Part shown: in pieces, positions 9,744-20,222 of the stretch
Position numbering within the stretch: position 1 is the first letter of the stretch
Layout of the letters: every line of letters begins with the position of its first letter
Origin: Bacteroidia bacterium
GTDB taxonomy: Bacteria; Bacteroidota; Bacteroidia; B-17B0; Aurantibacillaceae
Length of the DNA: 64,000 bases
Direction: 5' to 3'
Assembly: GCA_014378485.1 (NCBI GenBank)
Contig: JACMNO010000081.1
Coordinates: forward strand, 29,383-93,382
Notes under the pieces: generated by a model
What the model saw: the letters and a program-made list of their open reading frames with translations, nothing else
What the model was told of the DNA's origin: nothing
Databases searched by the model: none
Translations under genes and position numbers: made by a program

Positions 9744-12446
9744 TTGAAATCTAAATACACATATTTTGTTTTCTGTTTTGTTTTATCAATCCTGTTACCC
9801 GGATGTAAAACCAACAAAAATACCTTTATACACAGGGGTTATCATAATTTAACGGCACGGTATAACGGGTATTACTACGCAACCGAAAGCATTAAAGAAG
9901 GCGAATACAAAATAATAACCAGCTACAAGTATGATTATGACCGCTTGCTTCCTATATTTTTAGTGCCCAATAACGAAACTGTTAAAGCTACTTTTCCTGA
10001 GTTTGACAAGGCCATTAAAAAATCCTCTAATACCATACAACGGCATACCATTAAAGATAAAAAGAAAAACGTTGAGATTACGAGTGCCGGACGTTGGATC
10101 GATAATAACTGGAACGTGATAGGAATATCTCATTTTTATAAGCGAGAATTCTTCTCAGGCATCGAAGCTTTTGAATATGTAATCAGGAGTTACAAATCAA
10201 GAGACAAGTATAAAGCCTTAATATGGCTGGCGCGTTCTTATAATGAGATCGGAGCTCCTTCCCAGGCTGAGCCAATTATCAGTTTATTAAAAGAAGATAA
10301 AAAAATCTCGAAATACGCTAAAAAGGAATTGCCAGCAGTTCAGGCTGATTATTACCTAAAAAGAGGAATGTATAAAGAGGCTGAAACAGCTTTACTTAGT
10401 GCAATTAAAGGAGGAGAATCTAAAGGCACTAAATCCAGATATAAATTAGTTTCCGCTTTAAAAAGTAAGCCGTCAAAAAAAACAAGGGCACGTTACTCTT
10501 TTATATTAGCGCAAATGTATGAAGAGAAAAAAGAAAATAAAAAAGCCATACAATATTATAAAAAAGTAATAGATCTGAAGCCTGAATATGATCTTGTGTT
10601 TCACGCTAAAATGAAACAGGCACGCTTGATGGATATAAAAACAGGCAATATTGCTAGGTTAAAGCGTGAATTATTAAAAATGACAAGGGATGTCAAGAAT
10701 GCAGAATACCTTGATGTAATTTATTATACACTTGGTGAGATCTACGAAAAAGAAAATAATGAAACACAGGCTTTCGCTAGTTATAGATTATCAGTCAAAA
10801 ACAGTACTCAAAATCCAAAACAAAAAGCGTTGTCTTATCTAAAGCTGGGTGAGCTTAGTTTCGAACAAGCCAATTATACCGCAGCCGGTGGTTATTATGA
10901 CAGCACCATGATTACACTGCCAAAAGACTACAAGGATTATAAACTAATCAGTAAAAGGAAAGAAACACTTGAAACATTAATAGGCTATATAAGGACCATT
11001 CAACGGGAGGACAGTTTACAACGGATCGCTAAAATGACGGAAAGCGAAAGAACCCGTTTCATTGAAAAAATGATCAAAAAACTGGAAAAGGAAGAGGATC
11101 GCAAAAAAGAAGAAGCCGAGGCCCTTCAATTACAAAATGCAAATCCATCTAATGTTCCGGCTAGTATTCCAAATAATGGGTTACCCAACATGGGTAACGG
11201 AACAAAAGGTGATTGGTATTTTTACAACCAAACAACATTAAGTTTTGGAGTGAACGACTTTATAAAAAAATGGGGTAACAGAAAGTTAGAAGATAACTGG
11301 AGAAGAAGCCAGAAAGCACTAACGTTTGAGAACCAGAATCCTGCCAATCAGGATTCCGAAGACACACTGAAAAAGATAACTAAGGGAAATAAAACAATAA
11401 TTCCATCAGATAAAAAAACAGTAGAGTATTACCTGGCAGACCTTCCCTTGTCCGATTCGTTAATGAGGAAATCCGATAAAACAATCACGGATGCTTATTA
11501 TAATTTAGCAAGCACCTATAAAGATGAGTTAAATAACAATAAAAAAGCAATTGCAACTTTCGAAGAATTAAATAACCGCTATACTGATCATAAATACAAA
11601 CTATCTGTATATTTTCAACTATATCGTATTTTCACCGATATAAAAAATAAATCACAATCCGACTTTTATAAAAATAAGATACTGAACGAATATCCTAACA
11701 GCGAGTACGCTCAAATCATTAAAAATCCAAAATATATTTCTGATAAAAACGCGCAAAAAGATGAAGTTGAATTGTACTATACCGATACCTATAAGCAATA
11801 CTCTGCTAACAATTACAGCTCTGCCTATAATATGTGCAGTGAGTCGGAAATTAAATTTGGTAAAAATGATTTTGCGCCAAAATTTGCTTTTATAAAAGCC
11901 ATGTGTATAGGTAAATTAAAAGGTGCCGACTCATTGGAATCTGCTTTAAAAAGGGTTCAGATTTTTTATCCTAAGGATCCAGTTACTTCTCAGGCACAGG
12001 ATATCCTGGAAGTTTTGTACAATATGAAACATCCAAGTGAAGCCAACGCAGGGAGCATCAATCAGACAGATACTTTTAGTTTAGATTTAAGTGCTCAGCA
12101 CTTTGTAATCGCTGTTTGTCCGGATGATGCAGCGATAGCTAATGTTTTCAAATCTTCTTTAGCTGATTATAATAATAATTTCTACAGTAATGATAACCTT
12201 AACATCACCAGCAGTTTATTTGGGAATGCTGATCATATTACAATCGTTAAACCATTTAAAAATGCAGAAGAAGCGCTTGAATACATTGAAAATTTAAGCA
12301 AAGACACAACTGTTTTTGCGGGTCGGGTTAAATTTGAAATGTTTACCATAATGGCCATCTCAGCTGATAATCTACCAAGGCTTTATAGGAAAAAGCAAGT
12401 GAGCTACTATAAGCCCTTTTTCGATGATCACTATAAGAAAAAATAG
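9744..12446 (+). CDS. sprE: Type IX secretion/gliding lipoprotein SprE (PorW)
   Basis: TPR-containing lipoprotein needed for T9SS secretion and gliding in studied Bacteroidota. The 900-residue product has a lipoprotein signal (lipidated Cys in LLPGCKTNKN, residue 21), then the SprE-type opening RGYHNLTARYNGYYYATESIK, many helical TPR-like repeats, and a KKEEAEALQ charged linker near 450-470. The start is a TTG; no in-frame ATG precedes the lipobox, so TTG or another rare start must be used. Its neighbour on the convergent side is a T9SS substrate, consistent with the assignment. Family recognition is from the N-terminal region and architecture. Confidence 0.8.
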   Translation: MKSKYTYFVFCFVLSILLPGCKTNKNTFIHRGYHNLTARYNGYYYATESIKEGEYKIITSYKYDYDRLLPIFLVPNNETVKATFPEFDKAIKKSSNTIQRHTIKDKKKNVEITSAGRWIDNNWNVIGISHFYKREFFSGIEAFEYVIRSYKSRDKYKALIWLARSYNEIGAPSQAEPIISLLKEDKKISKYAKKELPAVQADYYLKRGMYKEAETALLSAIKGGESKGTKSRYKLVSALKSKPSKKTRARYSFILAQMYEEKKENKKAIQYYKKVIDLKPEYDLVFHAKMKQARLMDIKTGNIARLKRELLKMTRDVKNAEYLDVIYYTLGEIYEKENNETQAFASYRLSVKNSTQNPKQKALSYLKLGELSFEQANYTAAGGYYDSTMITLPKDYKDYKLISKRKETLETLIGYIRTIQREDSLQRIAKMTESERTRFIEKMIKKLEKEEDRKKEEAEALQLQNANPSNVPASIPNNGLPNMGNGTKGDWYFYNQTTLSFGVNDFIKKWGNRKLEDNWRRSQKALTFENQNPANQDSEDTLKKITKGNKTIIPSDKKTVEYYLADLPLSDSLMRKSDKTITDAYYNLASTYKDELNNNKKAIATFEELNNRYTDHKYKLSVYFQLYRIFTDIKNKSQSDFYKNKILNEYPNSEYAQIIKNPKYISDKNAQKDEVELYYTDTYKQYSANNYSSAYNMCSESEIKFGKNDFAPKFAFIKAMCIGKLKGADSLESALKRVQIFYPKDPVTSQAQDILEVLYNMKHPSEANAGSINQTDTFSLDLSAQHFVIAVCPDDAAIANVFKSSLADYNNNFYSNDNLNITSSLFGNADHITIVKPFKNAEEALEYIENLSKDTTVFAGRVKFEMFTIMAISADNLPRLYRKKQVSYYKPFFDDHYKKK

Positions 12447-12466
12447 CAGATCAATCTACAAATCCT

Positions 12467-15400
12467 TTATTTTAATAAGGTTACGTGACCAACGTATTTA
12501 TATAAGTTGCCTCTAAAATCTGTCACTTCTATTTTATAAGTATAAACATCTTGCTGGGCAATATTTTTTCTTCCTTTTGCGGTACCATCCCATCCTTTAT
12601 AAATGTCATTTGTGTGATAAATTTGCTCGCCCCAACGATCAAAAATTTTCATTTCAAATCGATCAATATTGGTGCCGAATCCTGTGAAGTAATCATTGAC
12701 ACCGCTAGTGCTCCCGGGAGTGAATGCATTAGGTACATAAAATGTAAAATCCCTTTCAATAGTTAAACATTCTTTAGCAAAACTTGCGCAACCAAACTGG
12801 TTAAAAACCTTTAAATAAACACAGTACTCTCCTGCATTCTCATAAGCATGAACAGGATTATTAGCTGTACTTTGCGACGCATCATTATCTCCGAAAAACC
12901 ACATCCAGGACGTGGCATTAACAGATGTGTTTGTGAATTGAATTTCTGGAGAAGAAGTTGTTGCTGTAATTGGCGTAAAACTAAAACTAGCCACAGGCAC
13001 TGGATGAATTGTTATCACAGAATTTTGGTTACTGATTCCTGAGCATCCGTTAGCTGAGCTTCCCTGTAAAGAAACTGTAAAAATTCCTGTGGATGTGAAA
13101 CAATGTACCGGATTTTGGTTAAAACTCACGGAACCATTATCTCCGAAATTCCATTGCCATGATGTTAAAATTCCTGGTGGTGTACTGGTATCATTAAAGC
13201 GCGGGCAAAAAGTTGCACAGCCACTGGTGTCTTGAATACTAAAGCTAACCACTGGCATAGGGAAAATACTCAATGTTTTTGTTGCTGTATCCTTACAGCC
13301 GTAACTATTCGTTATAACTAAGGTTGGATTATACACACCTGTTAATGCGTAAATATGTCCGGGACTTTGTACTAAATTAATTGGCGAACCATCTCCGAAT
13401 GCCCATAGCCATGATTGAATTGTACCTCCCACTCCAGGGGAAGACGCGTCTGTAAATTGTGTCAGTACATTTAAACACGCATTTGATTCGGTGAAATTAG
13501 CATTTGGTAAATCGTAAACAGCAACGGTTTTAGTAGTTGTAGCAGAACATCCGTTAGAGGTTGTTACGGTATAATTCACATTAAACACACCAAAGGTAGC
13601 AAATGTGTAAATGGGGTTATAAGATATATTCATCGGTGTGAAATCTCCAAAGTCCCAAGTCCAGGAAGTTATAGTGCCTGACGAAACATATGATAAGTCA
13701 GTGAACTGGGTTGGTTTGTGTAAACAAACATTTTGCGCATTAAAGCCGACAACAGGGTTTGAATATACATTCACCAATAATGTGTCATAATTCTTACAAT
13801 CTTTGTTTGAAATATTTGTAAGAATAACGGAATATGATCCGCTTGCCAGGTAAAGATGTGTTGGATTTAGAGCTGAACTATCCAGAGGGGATAGATCGCC
13901 GAAATCCCAAAACCATTTTACAACATTACCCGAAGATAAGTTCGTAAATTGGGTGGTTGTGTTTTCACACACATTAGAAGTGGTAAAAGAAGTTGCTGGC
14001 AATGGATAAACTGATAAAGTATGGGTTACCAAAACATTACAGCTATTATTGGTAGTAGCTGTTAAAGAAGTAGTGTACAAACCTGGCGCGGAATAATAAT
14101 GAACAGGGTTTAAGACATTGGAAGTATTGTTAACACCAGAAGCCACGTCACCGAAATTCCAGTTATAATTTATAATAGAACCGGGTGAAACGCTAGATGT
14201 GTTGGTGAAGCTTATGCTAGCATTGACACAAGTGGAATTAAGTAAAAATCCAGTGTTTGGATTTGGATGGAAAGGAACATTCAAGGTAAATGTTTTACTA
14301 CAACCTAATTGTGTAGTTACTGTTAATGTTGGAGAGTAAATTCCGTTAAGGGTAAATACATGTGACGGATTTTGTATGAGAGAAAAATTATTCCCACCCG
14401 AAAGAGGATCATCAAAATCCCAACTCCACGATATTATGCTGTCATTTCCATTAACGGATAGGTCTGTAAACGTTGAAGGTGTGTTCGGACAAACAGTATT
14501 GATACTAAAGCCCGGGCTTGCTGTCGAGATCTGTTGGGGCACCATAATTGGAAATAATTTTAGGCAGCCCAGATTATCTAATACAGAAACGGTGTAAGTT
14601 CCTGCAAACACATTTGAAATAGTAGAATTATTCCCACCTGTTGGGCTCCAAGTATATGAATATACACCGCCACCGCCTGTTGGAATAACAGTTGCACTCG
14701 CATTACTTTGCCCGCACGTTGAAGTAATGGTTGAAGAAGAAATTGTAACAGGAATTGGTTCGGTAATAGTAACTGTAGTTGAATTAATACATCCCGTGCT
14801 ATCGGCAACAATCACAGAGTATGTTCCGGCAGGTAAATTGCTTAAAGTAGGGGTGCTTATGCCATTAGGATCCCAATAATAATAATAAGGCGGCGTTCCT
14901 CCTGTTCCAGTGGCTGAAGTTACTCCATTAGCCGCAGCATTACAGGTAATATTTGTTCCGGTTGCAATAGCTGTTACCGAAGTACTGGGTTGGCTTATAA
15001 TTACGTTGGCAGCTTTTTTACAGCCAATATTATCCGTTACCAATACCGAATAATTACCGCTTGATAACGCGCCAATTATTGCTGTTGTGGCATTATTTAC
15101 CGACCACAGATAACTGTAATTAGGTATTCCACCGCTAACGTAAATAGAAGCTGTTCCGTTATTTCCACCATAACAACCCACACTCGTTGTACCGGTAACA
15201 ATTGTGATAGGCGTTTCGGTGATCACAGCTACCGTAGCTGAATTTGAACAACTGCTTCCTGTAACATCTGAGATTGTAATTGTATAGGTTCCGGCTGTAA
15301 CGACTGCCGTAGATGTTGTAATGCCATTGTTCCATAAATAAGAATAAGGCGCTTGACCTCCACTGACAGAAGCAGATATAACCGTGGTAGCAGTCGGGCA

Positions 15401-18400
15401 AATAAACGGAGGTGTTGCGATGCTGGCAATAATAGGTTGGTTTTCAATAACATTTACGCAGGCAGAAACAATACAACCGCCACCGTCCGTAACATCCACA
15501 CAATGGGCCCCTGCCGGAACAATAATTGAGGCCGAAGTAGCTCCGTTATCCCACAAATAGGTATAGCTTCCAAAGCCGCCAGTAGCAGTAACCGAAACGT
15601 TAGCAGTGGCACCGTTACAAACATTAGCAGGTTGCGGGATATTTGCCGCCAAAAAATTATTTGCCGCCTGCACGCTTACAGAAACGCTTGCTGTACAACC
15701 AAGATTATCAGTAACTATAACAGTATAACTGCCCGTATAAACATTGATGCTGGCGGCAGCGCTTCCATTGCTCCAAAGATAACCATACGAACCTGTACCA
15801 CCTGATGCAGCCGCTGAAATAGAAATAGCTGTGCTGCAGGAAACAAGGGCTGATGGGTTTGCTGTTACTGTTAATGCAGTGGGTTGAATAATAGTAACTG
15901 CTGAGGTAGTCACTACACAGTTCTTAGAATCAACAACAGTTGCCACGTAACTGCCTGCCGGTAGATTACTGACTAATTGTGTGGTTTGTGTTGGAGCCGT
16001 GTTCCATGAGTAATTATAAGGCGCTGTTCCTCCTGAAGCATTTACAATTGCTGTACCATTGCTTCCGCCATTACAGCTCACATTATTTATAAGAGAAACC
16101 GTTGCTGTTAAAAGAGCTGGCTGGGTAATAGTAACCTGGAGTTGCGTTGAGCAAAATTTTGAATCAGTAACCACCACTGTATGAATACCTGCCGATAAAT
16201 TATTTGCGATCGCTAAAGTTGCGCCGCTTGGCGTCCATTGATAAGAATAATTGGGTGTTCCACCTATTCCTGTTACAGTAGCTGAACCGGTAGCTCCGCC
16301 AAAACACTTAATATTTGTAACTCCTGATAAACCAGAGCCTAAAACTGCCGGTTGAGTAATTGCTGTTTGAGTAGTTTGAAAGCATCCTTTAGAGTCAGTA
16401 ACTGTAATGATATATTGTCCTGCAAATAAATTAGAAGGGTTTTGAGAAGTACTTCCTCCCGGCATCCACATATATGTATAACCAGAGTTGCCACCTGATG
16501 CAATGGCAGATGCGTTTCCATTATTCCCTCCATTACAACTCACATTATTGTTTATCACAACAGAAGCAGTTACTGGTAACGGTTGTGTAACTGCCACAGA
16601 GTTCGTCAGAGAACATCCGATGCCATCAGTAACTGTTACATTAAAAATGCCGGATAATAATCCTGTAGCACTCGAAGAGGACCCGCCGTATGGAGACCAT
16701 GCATAATAATAAGGTAATGTTCCCCCGGCAACAGACACAGATGCTTTCCCGTCGCTACTTCCAAAACAGCTTGTAGCAGTTGAATTTATAACCGAATTAA
16801 GCGGCGGTGCCTGTGTAATGGCAACGGTTTTAGTGGCCGAGCAACCAATAGCATCAGTAATTATTAATACATAATTTCCCGCTAAGGCAGTCATAGACGG
16901 TCCGGTAGATCCATTACTCCATGAATAACTGTAAGGCTGTTGCCCTCCGGAAACAAAGGAATTGACAGTTGTTGCCGCTCCGTTACAAATTGTTTGAGGA
17001 GTTGGAATTGTAATATTTAACGGCGTATTTTGAATTACTGAAACGCAGGATGATGAAATGCAACCTCCTCCGTCAGTTACGGTCACACAATAATTACCGG
17101 CATTTACTACAATACTGTTTGCTGTTGAACCATTGCTCCAGGAATAAGAATACCCTCCAAAACCTCCTGTTGCAGAAATATTTAACGTGGTAGATGCTCC
17201 ATTACACAATGTTGATGGTTGATTAACCGATGATACCAAGGCACTGTTGGAAGCCAAAACTGTAACTGAATTTGTTCCTGTACAACCTAAGGCATCTGTA
17301 ACAGTGACAACATATGTTCCGGAATACACATTGGTAGAACTCGAAGCGGCCCCGTTACTCCATAAATAGGATAAATTACCGCTTCCCCCGCTGGCACTGG
17401 CGCTGATAGTAGCAAAGGTGCCGCATGAAATAGAGTTATTAGGAGAGGTAGTCACAACAACTTGAGGGTTAGAAGCAATAGTAACAACGGCGGATGTTGA
17501 ACAACCAACCCCTGAATTACTATTGACCATTAAACTGTAAGTTCCTGCAGCCAGGTTATAAATAGAAGGATTAGTTTGGCCTGAACTCCAGTTATATGTG
17601 TAGGGAGCAAAACCACCGTTTACAACCGACGTGATATTAGCCGTTTGGCCAAAACAAACCACGGAAGGAGCCGTAAGATTAACAACTATTGGCGGTTCTA
17701 TTTTTATAATAACTTGATCTGAAACACTGGTGCAGGCTCCATTGCCTGTTGAACTAAAACTTAATACAATGGTTCCTGAAAGTAACTCTGCAGAACTTGG
17801 TGTATAAACAGCATTAACCGTTGTGTTATTTGGCGAATAGGTTCCGTTTCCTCCAGACCATATTCCTCCGGTAGCGCCTGAAACCACACCATTTAAATTA
17901 ACGGAGGTGCCACATAAAGTTTGATCCGAACCTGCAGTAATACTTGGACTTGGGCTAACACTAACCGGCACATTTGTGATTTTTGCAGGACAAGCCGGGT
18001 AATTTTTATCATAAACAATTAAAGAATAATTTCCTCCACTGGTTGCAGTATATGTTAAAGCTGTCCCAACAACAGTTCCCGATCCGTTAGGTCCGTTTGT
18101 CCAGGCATAAGTATAGGGCGCAACTCCACCATTTACATTTCCGGTTAGCACAATGCCTGCCGGGTTGTTAGCACAAAAAACTGCAGGATTTGGTGTAATG
18201 GTATTAATAATAGGTGGAGAAAAATGAATTCTTACTGTATCACAAAAAAGTCCGGAAGATACGCAGGCGCCGGCAGCCGGCTGGCCGCATACCATATAAT
18301 CAACATATGCTGGAGCAGTAGGCTGGCCAGTCACAACTGTTGAGTCGCATCCAGCGGTACAACTTAAATAAGAATTATAAGCGCCTTGGGCACCTGGAAA

Positions 18401-18931
18401 AACAGAAGTCCATGAGATAGATGAATTCACTAATAATCCAGAAGCATACATGGTTGTTGAACATCCATTTCCAATTGTATCGTCTGGAGAAACAGCTGGG
18501 GCTGCAATTGACGTGATAGCATAGGTATTAATGTTATTTCCTGGTTTACAAAAAGTTAAAGAATAAGGGCCGGGACCATTTAAACAAATAGGAGAACCTA
18601 CAGCTATCTGTGGGCCACAATTAATCTGGTAATATAAAGCCCCGGGAGGAACTGCACCAGAAGCTATTTGAAAATTAATGGCAACCGCTAATGGCGAAAG
18701 AGTAATTTTAATTTCCACACATTTATCGGGGGCAGTTGTACCGCAACAATTCCCTACACGTGGTACGGCAGGAGATACCCAAGTGCCATTGGGATTAGAG
18801 GATAAATCAACGCTAAAAAAAGGTGTAGTTGGTCCGCAGTTTCCGGAAGGTTGTGCCATTCCAATATTAATCAGAAAGAACAACATCCATAAACAAACGA
18901 ATCTGCCTTTTATATCCTTAAAACTTGACAT
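12467..18931 (-). CDS. Giant SprB-repeat/PKD adhesin with T9SS type B sorting domain
   Basis: A 2154-residue secreted surface protein. Signal peptide 1-26; a Cys/Pro-rich N-terminal domain to about 240; about 14 SprB-like repeats (roughly 245-1465), each with a Cys near the start, a GG..PY.Y.W core and a V.D..GC end; seven PKD domains (about 1475-2060) with W.FGD motifs; and a gliding-motility-associated/T9SS type B C-terminal domain (2064-2154, starting FYVPNAFTPG and containing FDRWGEQIY). The sorting domain sends it across the outer membrane through the T9SS. Probably a cell-surface adhesin or gliding filament. Residues about 497-704 and 1026-1236 look like two copies of a three-repeat block. 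Confidence 0.93.
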   Translation of the reverse strand: MSSFKDIKGRFVCLWMLFFLINIGMAQPSGNCGPTTPFFSVDLSSNPNGTWVSPAVPRVGNCCGTTAPDKCVEIKITLSPLAVAINFQIASGAVPPGALYYQINCGPQIAVGSPICLNGPGPYSLTFCKPGNNINTYAITSIAAPAVSPDDTIGNGCSTTMYASGLLVNSSISWTSVFPGAQGAYNSYLSCTAGCDSTVVTGQPTAPAYVDYMVCGQPAAGACVSSGLFCDTVRIHFSPPIINTITPNPAVFCANNPAGIVLTGNVNGGVAPYTYAWTNGPNGSGTVVGTALTYTATSGGNYSLIVYDKNYPACPAKITNVPVSVSPSPSITAGSDQTLCGTSVNLNGVVSGATGGIWSGGNGTYSPNNTTVNAVYTPSSAELLSGTIVLSFSSTGNGACTSVSDQVIIKIEPPIVVNLTAPSVVCFGQTANITSVVNGGFAPYTYNWSSGQTNPSIYNLAAGTYSLMVNSNSGVGCSTSAVVTIASNPQVVVTTSPNNSISCGTFATISASASGGSGNLSYLWSNGAASSSTNVYSGTYVVTVTDALGCTGTNSVTVLASNSALVSSVNQPSTLCNGASTTLNISATGGFGGYSYSWSNGSTANSIVVNAGNYCVTVTDGGGCISSSCVSVIQNTPLNITIPTPQTICNGAATTVNSFVSGGQQPYSYSWSNGSTGPSMTALAGNYVLIITDAIGCSATKTVAITQAPPLNSVINSTATSCFGSSDGKASVSVAGGTLPYYYAWSPYGGSSSSATGLLSGIFNVTVTDGIGCSLTNSVAVTQPLPVTASVVINNNVSCNGGNNGNASAIASGGNSGYTYMWMPGGSTSQNPSNLFAGQYIITVTDSKGCFQTTQTAITQPAVLGSGLSGVTNIKCFGGATGSATVTGIGGTPNYSYQWTPSGATLAIANNLSAGIHTVVVTDSKFCSTQLQVTITQPALLTATVSLINNVSCNGGSNGTAIVNASGGTAPYNYSWNTAPTQTTQLVSNLPAGSYVATVVDSKNCVVTTSAVTIIQPTALTVTANPSALVSCSTAISISAAASGGTGSYGYLWSNGSAAASINVYTGSYTVIVTDNLGCTASVSVSVQAANNFLAANIPQPANVCNGATANVSVTATGGFGSYTYLWDNGATSASIIVPAGAHCVDVTDGGGCIVSACVNVIENQPIIASIATPPFICPTATTVISASVSGGQAPYSYLWNNGITTSTAVVTAGTYTITISDVTGSSCSNSATVAVITETPITIVTGTTSVGCYGGNNGTASIYVSGGIPNYSYLWSVNNATTAIIGALSSGNYSVLVTDNIGCKKAANVIISQPSTSVTAIATGTNITCNAAANGVTSATGTGGTPPYYYYWDPNGISTPTLSNLPAGTYSVIVADSTGCINSTTVTITEPIPVTISSSTITSTCGQSNASATVIPTGGGGVYSYTWSPTGGNNSTISNVFAGTYTVSVLDNLGCLKLFPIMVPQQISTASPGFSINTVCPNTPSTFTDLSVNGNDSIISWSWDFDDPLSGGNNFSLIQNPSHVFTLNGIYSPTLTVTTQLGCSKTFTLNVPFHPNPNTGFLLNSTCVNASISFTNTSSVSPGSIINYNWNFGDVASGVNNTSNVLNPVHYYSAPGLYTTSLTATTNNSCNVLVTHTLSVYPLPATSFTTSNVCENTTTQFTNLSSGNVVKWFWDFGDLSPLDSSALNPTHLYLASGSYSVILTNISNKDCKNYDTLLVNVYSNPVVGFNAQNVCLHKPTQFTDLSYVSSGTITSWTWDFGDFTPMNISYNPIYTFATFGVFNVNYTVTTSNGCSATTTKTVAVYDLPNANFTESNACLNVLTQFTDASSPGVGGTIQSWLWAFGDGSPINLVQSPGHIYALTGVYNPTLVITNSYGCKDTATKTLSIFPMPVVSFSIQDTSGCATFCPRFNDTSTPPGILTSWQWNFGDNGSVSFNQNPVHCFTSTGIFTVSLQGSSANGCSGISNQNSVITIHPVPVASFSFTPITATTSSPEIQFTNTSVNATSWMWFFGDNDASQSTANNPVHAYENAGEYCVYLKVFNQFGCASFAKECLTIERDFTFYVPNAFTPGSTSGVNDYFTGFGTNIDRFEMKIFDRWGEQIYHTNDIYKGWDGTAKGRKNIAQQDVYTYKIEVTDFRGNLYKYVGHVTLLK

Positions 18932-18947
18932 TTATCTGTAAAAACAT

Positions 18948-18955
18948 CAAATTTA
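18948..18955 (-). promoter_or_regulatory. Candidate -7 promoter element of the adhesin gene
   Basis: TAAATTTG on the minus strand matches TAnnTTTG and ends 16 bases before the ATG at 18931. The 222-base gap between the adhesin and bactofilin genes is a divergent promoter region; no -33 box at good spacing was found. Confidence 0.45.
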
Positions 18956-19153
18956 ACGAAAAATCGTCTGATAATTTTGCATTTCACTAATTGAAACCCT
19001 TGTTTTAATCATCGGTATCCTAAATCATCCCAATAAAAAATGTAGTACCTTATCTAATGTTTTTGTGAAAAAGTGCTAATTTATTGCTTCAAAATATCAA
19101 AGTGTTGAATATCAAACTTATGTTTATTATATTCGTAAATCAAAAAAAACAGC

Positions 19154-19564
19154 ATGTTTCAAAAAATAAGTAAATCTTCTGCCATTGACAGTTCATCCAT
19201 TAACTTAATAGGAAACGGGACCTGCATTACAGGCGATATTAATTCTAATGGTGACGTAAGAATTGACGGATCTATTAAAGGAAACATTTCTATTTCCGGC
19301 AAACTGGTGGTTGGTCCTTCCGGCAATATTGAAGGGAATATTATTTGTCAGAACGCAGATATTTCTGGAGAGATCCAGGGAAAAATTAATGTCAGCGAAC
19401 TTCTTTCATTAAAAGCAAGTGCCAGGTTACTGGGTGATATCGTAACAGGAAAAATATCTATTGAACCAAATGCTACTTTTACCGGCACCTGTAATATGGG
19501 CGCTGTAGTTAAAAATATTTCCAATGCCAGCGAATCCAGAGAAAAAGCCCCACAAACCGCTTAA
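19154..19564 (+). CDS. Bactofilin (DUF583 polymer-forming cytoskeletal protein)
   Basis: Cytoskeletal protein that polymerises without nucleotide at the inner face of the membrane and often organises cell-wall enzymes such as M23 peptidases. 136 residues: a short polar N-terminus, a right-handed beta-helix core of repeating hydrophobic/Gly turns (DINSNGDVRIDGSIKGNIS and following), and a polar tail. Its end overlaps the next gene by 41 bases, implying translational coupling. An M23 gene lies at 8800, on the far side of sprE and the adhesin. Confidence 0.92.
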   Translation: MFQKISKSSAIDSSSINLIGNGTCITGDINSNGDVRIDGSIKGNISISGKLVVGPSGNIEGNIICQNADISGEIQGKINVSELLSLKASARLLGDIVTGKISIEPNATFTGTCNMGAVVKNISNASESREKAPQTA

Positions 19565-19754
19565 TGCCTATGCAAAATACAGTTCATTAGCAATACAAAT
19601 GGCTGTAATTATTGGCGGAGGATGTTATGGAGGTTTTAAGTTGGATGAATATTATCAAAACAGCACGCCTGTATTCACTATTATTTTAAGTTTGCTTTCC
19701 ATTGGTTTTGCCATGTACGTTGTTTTAAAAGATCTTATCAAGCCCAATCCTTAA
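19524..19754 (+). CDS. atpZ: AtpZ/AtpI-family ATP synthase accessory membrane protein
   Basis: Small two-helix membrane protein (76 residues) associated with Fo assembly or cation transport. It has the family pattern of an amphipathic N-terminus, a Gly-rich first helix (VIIGGGCYGGFKLDEYY) and a second helix ending in VVLKDLIK. The ATG at 19524 overlaps the bactofilin end; the only other in-frame ATG (about 19600) would remove the first helix. Next gene starts two bases later. Usually found just upstream of atpB, but here atpB is on the other strand 11 kb away. Confidence 0.8.
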   Translation: MPANPEKKPHKPLNAYAKYSSLAIQMAVIIGGGCYGGFKLDEYYQNSTPVFTIILSLLSIGFAMYVVLKDLIKPNP

Positions 19755-19756
19755 TC

Positions 19757-20137
19757 ATGCAAAATAAAACAAAATATTATTTTCAATTTACTGTTTTATG
19801 TCTTGGAACCCTACTTTTATCATACGGTTTAAGCCAAACTCAGAACCGCTATTTTAATACCTGTCACTTTTGGATTCCTACACTTTTTTTTGCTTTGACT
19901 TCTTTAGGGATAAATGTGTTATTAACCAAAACAGATAAGCGTTCTCAGGACTTTGTGTTTAAAACACTTGCTCTTAGTATGGCGCGCTTACTGGCTTGCA
20001 TGATCTTTGTCTTTGTGTATTCATTGATTAACAAAAAGTATGCGCTAGCTTTTACCTGTCATTTCATGATTCAATACCTTGTTTTTACAATATTTGAAGT
20101 TTCTTTCCTTTTAAAACATATAAAACAAGCCAATTAA
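19757..20137 (+). CDS. Four-helix membrane protein, ATP synthase I-like position
   Basis: 126 residues with four predicted membrane helices and few charged residues except in loops (KTDKRSQDF). The position right after atpZ matches the uncharacterised AtpI-like gene that precedes atpB in Bacteroidota operons. Sequence alone does not establish the family. Cotranscribed with bactofilin and atpZ (spacing 2 bases). Confidence 0.6.
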   Translation: MQNKTKYYFQFTVLCLGTLLLSYGLSQTQNRYFNTCHFWIPTLFFALTSLGINVLLTKTDKRSQDFVFKTLALSMARLLACMIFVFVYSLINKKYALAFTCHFMIQYLVFTIFEVSFLLKHIKQAN

Positions 20138-20189
20138 CGACCTAACCTACCAATCAACACTTTATTACTAATACTAACATCATAATTTT

Positions 20190-20197
20190 TATTTTTG
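20190..20197 (+). promoter_or_regulatory. Candidate -7 promoter element of the C1 peptidase gene
   Basis: TATTTTTG matches TAnnTTTG and lies 25 bases before the ATG at 20223. Confidence 0.5.
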
Positions 20198-20222
20198 TTC
20201 TTATTAAATTGTAATCCCTCCA

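Noticed and set aside
12447..12500. Weak stem CCTTTAT/ATAAGG between sprE and the adhesin as a terminator
   Set aside because: It overlaps the adhesin stop region and is short and AT-only in part; not convincing.
14376..16706. Several 64-80 codon frames inside the adhesin gene
   Set aside because: Shadows of a long, compositionally biased gene.
12467..18931. Repeated short motifs that could suggest a CRISPR-like or satellite array
   Set aside because: They are codon-level repeats of SprB/PKD domains in one open frame.
19524..19564. Overlap of bactofilin and atpZ as a possible misassembly
   Set aside because: Both proteins are complete and short overlaps are common in this operon type.
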